Shown here: positions 6,811 through 10,407 of the stretch, in pieces
How the letters are laid out: every line of letters starts with the position of its first letter
Position numbering within the stretch: position 1 is the stretch's first letter
Assembly (NCBI GenBank): GCA_008933525.1
Contig: WBUV01000075.1
Span: 1-10,407 of the forward strand
Source: Bacteroidales bacterium
GTDB lineage: Bacteria; Bacteroidota; Bacteroidia; Bacteroidales; Tenuifilaceae
DNA: 10,407 nucleotides
Direction of reading: 5' to 3'
The notes under the pieces: generated by a model
Database searches by the model: none
Seen by the model: only the letters and a program-made list of their open reading frames with translations
What the model was told of the DNA's origin: nothing
Position numbers and translations under genes: made by a program

Positions 6811-6865
6811 GATATTTGATTTTAGGTTTATAATTTTTTAAATGAGCACTAAATATCAAATATCA
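6810..6865. repeat. 11-bp inverted repeat spanning the leader of the Yip1-type gene
   Basis: TGATATTTGAT (6810-6820) and ATCAAATATCA (6855-6865) are perfect inverted arms separated by 34 bases. The right arm also contains a tandem repeat of AAATATC (6851-6857, 6858-6864). One arm includes the first base of the start codon and the other overlaps the candidate -7 box, so a protein bound to both arms could control this gene. Confidence 0.55.
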
Positions 6866-6887
6866 GAAAATTACTGAAAAAAGTCAA
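6857..6887 (-). promoter_or_regulatory. Candidate promoter for the Yip1-type gene
   Basis: On the minus strand TTG (plus 6885-6887) is followed after 20 bases by GATATTTG (plus 6857-6864), one mismatch from the Bacteroidota -7 box TAnnTTTG. It would start transcription near 6850, about 40 bases before the ATG. It suggests that this gene need not depend on read-through from the response-regulator gene. Confidence 0.4.
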
Positions 6888-6924
6888 CTAATACCGAGGT
6901 TATTTGATGTTATTGTGATGTAAC

Positions 6925-8277
6925 TTAGTATGGTATACCATACTGTTTCATCTTGTTGTAAAGAGTTTTTCTGTCGATATCTAGAAGTTGAGCGGCCTTG
7001 CTTTTATTAAACCGTACTTTTTCGAGAGTTGACATTATAAGCTCGTATTCAGCCTTTTCCTTCATCTCCCTTAGATTGTCGGTATCGGGTTTCTTTGCAT
7101 CGCCGGTTGAAAGGTTATCTTTTTTGATTATCTCTATTGGTAGGCTAATAAGCGAAATCATTGAGTTTTGCTCAAGCAGTACAGCCCTACGAATAACGTT
7201 TTTCAGCTCCCGTAGGTTGCCGGGCCAGCTATAGCTCATTAGTATGTCCATTACATCGGAATCGAAACCATTGATATTTTTTCCTAATTCGTGGTTTGCT
7301 TGATCGAGGAATGTTTTTGCGAAAATTAGTAGATCGGATTTTCGTTCGTATAAAGGGGCAACTCGAATTGAGAATTCATTTAGGCGGTGGTATAAGTCTT
7401 CGCGGAAATTACCACGGTTTACCATTTCGAGCAAGTTTTCGTTTGTAGCAACGATTATTCTAACGTCGACGGGAATCTCCTTGCTATCGCCAATACGTTT
7501 AACTTTTCGCTCCTGAATTGCACGTAAAAGATTAACCTGTACATCGTAAGGGAGGTTTCCAATTTCATCGAGAAATAGTGTGCCTCCGTTGGCAACTTCG
7601 AATTGTCCTACTTTATCGGATATTGCTCCAGTAAATGATCCTTTAATATGTCCAAAGAATTCACTCGCAGCAAGTTCTTTTGGCAAAGCGCCACAGTCAA
7701 TCGCTACGAATGGTTTTTTTGCCCGTTTGCTTTCCCGGTGAATTTGCCTAGCTATAAATTCTTTTCCTGTTCCACTGTCGCCGTGAATTATAACCGAAAG
7801 GTTTGTTGGCGCTACAATGCTGATGTACTTATTAACCTGTTGGCTGTATTCGCTATCGCCCTTAATGAAGTTAGAACTATCGGAATGAATGGTCGATTCT
7901 GCTGGCTTTACAGAACTATCGGCTGATAATGCATTGTTTATGGCTGCTAATATTTCATCGGGATTGATTGGCTTTGTGACATAATCGTAGGCACCAAGTT
8001 TAATAGCCTTTACAGCCATACGAATATCGGCATAGCCAGTCATCAGAATTACAATTGTGGACTGATTTTTTCGTTTGGCTTCACCCAGTACTTCCATTCC
8101 ACTTTTCTCGGGTAATCTGTAATCCGAAAGAACAACTTCGTACTTATTTGAACGAATCAGCCTTGAGGCCTCATCGAATGAGAAAGCTTCGTTAACCTGA
8201 TGTCCTTGCTTAGTAAGGTAAGTTTTAAGCATTAAGCAAAAGGTGGAATCATCATCCACTACTAAAATCCTAGCCAT
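6925..8277 (-). CDS. Sigma-54-dependent response regulator, NtrC family
   Basis: This 450-residue cytoplasmic activator of RNA polymerase-sigma-54 has the full three-domain layout. The receiver (1-120) has acidic residues D8/D9, phospho-acceptor D52 (LSDYRLPEKSG), T80 and K102. The AAA+ domain (about 135-375) has Walker A GDSGTGKE (166-173), the sigma-54 contact loop GSFTGA (213-218, Ser for the usual Ala), Walker B LFLDE (234-238), arginine-finger candidates R292 and R298, and sensor II WPGNLREL (351-358). The C-terminal Fis-type helix-turn-helix (about 415-446) contains NKSKAAQLLDIDRKTLYNKM. All catalytic residues are present, so it should be active. No histidine kinase lies in the window, making it an orphan here. 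It is divergent from the MFS gene, and the Yip1-type gene follows on the same strand. I saw no -24/-12 sigma-54 promoter in the intergenic regions. Confidence 0.95.
   Translation of the reverse strand: MARILVVDDDSTFCLMLKTYLTKQGHQVNEAFSFDEASRLIRSNKYEVVLSDYRLPEKSGMEVLGEAKRKNQSTIVILMTGYADIRMAVKAIKLGAYDYVTKPINPDEILAAINNALSADSSVKPAESTIHSDSSNFIKGDSEYSQQVNKYISIVAPTNLSVIIHGDSGTGKEFIARQIHRESKRAKKPFVAIDCGALPKELAASEFFGHIKGSFTGAISDKVGQFEVANGGTLFLDEIGNLPYDVQVNLLRAIQERKVKRIGDSKEIPVDVRIIVATNENLLEMVNRGNFREDLYHRLNEFSIRVAPLYERKSDLLIFAKTFLDQANHELGKNINGFDSDVMDILMSYSWPGNLRELKNVIRRAVLLEQNSMISLISLPIEIIKKDNLSTGDAKKPDTDNLREMKEKAEYELIMSTLEKVRFNKSKAAQLLDIDRKTLYNKMKQYGIPY
6927..6944. repeat. Perfect 18-bp palindrome at the 3' end of the response-regulator gene
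   Basis: AGTATGGTA (6927-6935) is followed immediately by its reverse complement TACCATACT (6936-6944). It encodes the last residues (YGIPY) and the first base of the stop codon. No T-run follows on either strand. It may be an mRNA-stabilising hairpin, a weak terminator or a protein-binding site; coding constraint on the terminal residues may explain part of it. Confidence 0.55.
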
Positions 8278-8365
8278 TTATCCCAACTTTAATTCAATAA
8301 CAAACGCTAAGTTATGTACTTTTTACAAAAATCATCGTTAAACCAAGTTTTTTTAACCAAAACCT

Positions 8366-8373
8366 TACCTTTG
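8366..8373 (+). promoter_or_regulatory. Candidate -7 promoter box of the MFS gene
   Basis: TACCTTTG matches the Bacteroidota -7 consensus TAnnTTTG exactly and lies 20 bases before the ATG. It is embedded in a short inverted repeat, CTTAC/GTAAG (8364-8368, 8373-8377). No clear TTTG lies 19-21 bases upstream, only T-rich sequence, so the upstream half is weak. The 116-bp region is shared with the divergent response regulator, whose own best box, TAGCGTTTG on the minus strand (8301-8309), has an extra base. Confidence 0.45.
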
Positions 8374-8393
8374 TAAGCTTAAATATTATTGAT

Positions 8394-9788
8394 ATGCACG
8401 ATAAAACGGTCAATAAAAATCTTGTTTTAGTTTTGGTGATGATAACTTCCTTCATCACTCCTTTTATTGGTGCTGCAGTGAATTTAGCCCTTCCAAAAAT
8501 TAGCGAGGACTTTCACTTAAATGCCATAGAGATGAGCTGGGTAACAATGTCGTACTTGCTCTCATCGGCAGTTTTTCTTGTGCCAATAGGGAAACTTGCC
8601 GATATTGTTGGGCGTAAGAGAATCTTCTTTTGGGGAAATATAATTCTTGTGATAAGTTCATTGCTATGTGCTTTATCGTTTTCTGGTGATATTTTGATTT
8701 TTTTTAGAGTTCTTCAGGGAATCGGTAGTTCTATGGTTTTTGCTACAGGGATGGCTTTAGTTACCTCTGTGTTCCCTCCCAACGAACGAGGCAAAGCGAT
8801 AGGCTTAAATGTAACCGCTGTTTACATAGGATTGTCCGCAGCACCATTAATCGGAGGATTTATGATATCGTGGTTTGGCTGGCATAGTCTGTTTTATGTG
8901 CCAGTTATAATTGGATTACCTTCTGCAATTATAACTCGAATCTCAATAAGAACAGAATGGGCCGAGGCTAAAAACGAGGCGTTTGACCTGAAGGGTTCGT
9001 TGATTTACGTTCCCTCGATGAGTGTTTTTATGTACGGATTCTCCAAACTTCCAGATCCATTGGCTATTATATTAACAATAATTGGCCTAGTCGGATTAAT
9101 TGTATTTATAAGAATAGAGTTGAAGGTTAACTCGCCAGTATTAAATATAAGTTTATTTAAAACCAATAAGCTTTTTGCTTTTGCCAACCTAGCCGCACTG
9201 ATAAATTATGCAACTACATTTGCCGTTACATTTGTGTTGAGTTTGTATTTACAGTATGTAAAAGGGTTATCGCCCCGAGAAGCTGGTATGATTCTGGTAA
9301 CTCAACCAATTGTTATGGCAGTATTTGCCTCGTGGGCAGGAAAGCTGTCGGATAAGTACGATCCTCGAATTCTTGCATCATCTGGTATGGCAATATCGGC
9401 CATCGGTTTACTTATGTTAACCCCGATAAATCAAAACACATCAGTAATTTACCTTATATCCACATTAATTGTACTTGGTTTAGGATTTGGCCTATTTTCG
9501 TCGCCAAACACAAACTCAATAATGGGGTCGGTTGAGAAAAAGTTTCTTGGATTGGCCTCCGGTACAGTCGGAACAATGCGTCTAACCGGGCAAATGGTTA
9601 GTATGGGAATAGCCACAATGATAATCCATATCTATATTAACAAGGATAATATAACTGCTCAGAATCACCAACAGTTTATTTGGGCTATTGGTACAATATT
9701 CCTTGTTTTCGTACTCTTAAGTGTGGTTGGAGTTTGGGCTTCGCTTAAAAGGGGTAAAAATAATGCTATAATAAAGGCCTCAGAATAA
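8394..9788 (+). CDS. MFS exporter, DHA2-like (14-TM, EmrB/QacA type)
   Basis: This 464-residue inner-membrane transporter probably exports drugs or other amphipathic compounds in exchange for protons. About 14 hydrophobic segments can be traced, starting near 10-32, 47-66, 78-97, 100-122, 136-158 and 162-181, with a central pair near 200-240 typical of the DHA2 class. The motif A loop GKLADIVGRKR is at 66-76. RVLQGIGSS (105-113) is the TM4 arginine motif B. Motif C-like GLSAAPLIGG is at 146-155, with Ala for the usual Gly before Pro. In TM1 the family signature LDxTxVNxALP reads FIGAAVNLALP, so the membrane Asp is replaced by Ile25. I recall the same variant in methanogen-type members, so the coupling or substrate may differ from EmrB. 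The gene is divergent from the response regulator, which could control it. Its stop codon lies inside the terminator loop. Confidence 0.88.
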   Translation: MHDKTVNKNLVLVLVMITSFITPFIGAAVNLALPKISEDFHLNAIEMSWVTMSYLLSSAVFLVPIGKLADIVGRKRIFFWGNIILVISSLLCALSFSGDILIFFRVLQGIGSSMVFATGMALVTSVFPPNERGKAIGLNVTAVYIGLSAAPLIGGFMISWFGWHSLFYVPVIIGLPSAIITRISIRTEWAEAKNEAFDLKGSLIYVPSMSVFMYGFSKLPDPLAIILTIIGLVGLIVFIRIELKVNSPVLNISLFKTNKLFAFANLAALINYATTFAVTFVLSLYLQYVKGLSPREAGMILVTQPIVMAVFASWAGKLSDKYDPRILASSGMAISAIGLLMLTPINQNTSVIYLISTLIVLGLGFGLFSSPNTNSIMGSVEKKFLGLASGTVGTMRLTGQMVSMGIATMIIHIYINKDNITAQNHQQFIWAIGTIFLVFVLLSVVGVWASLKRGKNNAIIKASE

Positions 9789-9803
9789 AACTATCCTGAG
9801 GCC
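9776..9803. terminator. Hairpin terminator overlapping the MFS stop codon
   Basis: GGCCTCAG (9776-9783) and CTGAGGCC (9796-9803) are perfect 8-bp arms with a 12-base loop that contains the MFS stop TAA (9786-9788). On the minus strand the stem is followed by TTTATTATAG and further T-rich sequence, which suits termination of the opposing gene that ends at 9830. On the plus strand there is no T-run, so it is probably mainly a minus-strand terminator. Confidence 0.65.
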
Positions 9804-9829
9804 CCAAACATATGTTCTTGTGTTTATAG

Positions 9830-10306
9830 TTACTCAACCTCTCCAATAATTACCACGTAGTTTTTACCATATTTCTTTGCACATTTGGGGCAAGTGGTGT
9901 ACCACATATACCATTTTTTGATGTATAGGCCTTTGTTGGCAACAACTACTTTAAAATCTTCGCTCCACTTTCCTGTATCCTTAAATGGACCTTCATAAAC
10001 TTTACTGAAGAACTTTCCGCTTAGCTTTACATTCTCGGCGTTGGCAACCTCTTTATCTACCGCTAGGTAAACATCCATATTCCATTTCGATGTGTGATCC
10101 GATAGGCACAGGAAATCGGGCATAGTGGCGTTTGCTGCAGTAACCTTCTCGTCAAGCCGTTTCATGGTTTTACCAAAACCAACAGGCATGTAAAAGATGG
10201 TAAAAACCTTATCCTTTATAAATGGCTTATTGTACCACTCCAGCATTTTTCCGTTCCAGTTTGTTGGGTCGAATGGTGGGCAGCAGGTTGAGTTTTCTTT
10301 TTCCAT
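9830..10306 (-). CDS. Small cysteine-paired protein, possibly GyrI-like fold
   Basis: This 158-residue protein has no signal peptide or membrane segment and is probably cytoplasmic. It carries a CC pair near the N-terminus (C8, C9, in CCPPFDP) and a CPKC knuckle near the C-terminus (C139, C142, in TTCPKCAKKYGKNY). Together these could bind one metal ion or form a redox site. The middle (VYLAV at 79-83, GKFFSKVYEGPFKDTGKW at 97-114) resembles the ligand-binding pattern of GyrI/SOUL-like domains, with the conserved GPF/GPY turn. I recall similar proteins in Bacteroidota and anaerobes under the loose label 'hydrolase', but no catalytic residues support that name. A good promoter precedes it and a hairpin follows it, so it is probably a single-gene transcript. 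The fold assignment is an inference and the function is unknown. Confidence 0.75.
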   Translation of the reverse strand: MEKENSTCCPPFDPTNWNGKMLEWYNKPFIKDKVFTIFYMPVGFGKTMKRLDEKVTAANATMPDFLCLSDHTSKWNMDVYLAVDKEVANAENVKLSGKFFSKVYEGPFKDTGKWSEDFKVVVANKGLYIKKWYMWYTTCPKCAKKYGKNYVVIIGEVE

Positions 10307-10328
10307 AAATGTATTGTTTAGGTTAAGT

Positions 10329-10361
10329 CAAATTTACATAGATATTTTACTAAAAAACAAA
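10329..10361 (-). promoter_or_regulatory. Promoter of the cysteine-paired protein gene
   Basis: On the minus strand TTTG (plus 10358-10361) is followed after 21 bases by TAAATTTG (plus 10329-10336), an exact TAnnTTTG box. It lies 23-55 bases before the ATG. This is the best match to the Bacteroidota promoter consensus in the window. Confidence 0.6.
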
Positions 10362-10363
10362 TA

Positions 10364-10390
10364 TTGGATATAATAATTATTTGGATATAA
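10364..10390. repeat. 10-bp direct repeat just upstream of the promoter
   Basis: TTGGATATAA occurs at 10364-10373 and again at 10381-10390, with starts 17 bases apart and AT-rich sequence between. The pair lies directly behind the -33 box of the minus-strand gene, where an activator would bind; it could equally serve a gene beyond the right edge. Confidence 0.5.
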
Positions 10391-10407
10391 GTGCCTTACT
10401 TTAACTC

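Noticed and set aside
8278..8393. Sigma-54 promoter between the response regulator and the MFS gene
   Set aside because: No GG-N10-GC core in a TGGCAC/TTGC context was found on either strand; the exact TACCTTTG box fits the housekeeping sigma factor better.
1..10407. Mobile element, CRISPR array, phage, defence or biosynthetic cluster
   Set aside because: There is no transposase, integrase, regularly spaced repeat, terminal inverted repeat with target duplication, or multi-gene cassette; the genes are individually common chromosomal families.

Overview
The window looks like an ordinary chromosomal stretch from a member of the Bacteroidota, probably a free-living or gut-type Bacteroidales/Marinilabiliales relative. 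The grounds are: the long form of IspG with a central insertion, an OmpP1/FadL-family outer-membrane protein with the Bacteroidota-style N-terminus, AT-rich leaders without Shine-Dalgarno sequences, several sites resembling the Bacteroidota promoter consensus (TTTG, about 20 bp, TAnnTTTG), and a tRNA gene without an encoded CCA. The genus cannot be fixed from sequence reading alone.

Layout. Bases 1-80 are the 3' end of an unidentified plus-strand gene. Next come a roughly 300-bp non-coding stretch and a FadL-type outer-membrane transport protein (379-1968) with a strong intrinsic terminator. That terminator lies only a few bases before the start codon of a secreted protein with a TPR-like C-terminus (2032-2739). 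The large ispG (2757-4658, minus) converges on it. Upstream of ispG on the same strand is a CAU-anticodon tRNA (4771-4844) with its own terminator. A HAD phosphatase (4928-5587, plus) is divergent from the tRNA and shares a compact divergent promoter region that contains a 21-bp palindrome. A bidirectional terminator separates it from a Yip1-type membrane protein (5653-6810, minus). Upstream of that, on the same strand, is an NtrC-family sigma-54 response regulator (6925-8277). A 14-TM-type MFS exporter (8394-9788, plus) is divergent from the regulator. The last gene (9830-10306, minus) encodes a small cysteine-paired protein with a well-formed promoter.

The genes are not an obvious pathway. 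IspG belongs to MEP isoprenoid synthesis; the FadL protein imports hydrophobic substrates; the HAD protein is a generic sugar-phosphate-type phosphatase; and the response regulator has no kinase beside it. The regulator and the Yip1 protein may be co-expressed, but a candidate promoter lies between them.

I found no mobile element, CRISPR array, phage gene, defence cassette or biosynthetic cluster. What deserves a second look is mostly non-coding: several perfect inverted repeats at gene boundaries, a terminator abutting a start codon, the Met-versus-Ile2 identity of the tRNA, and the cysteine-paired small protein at the right end.
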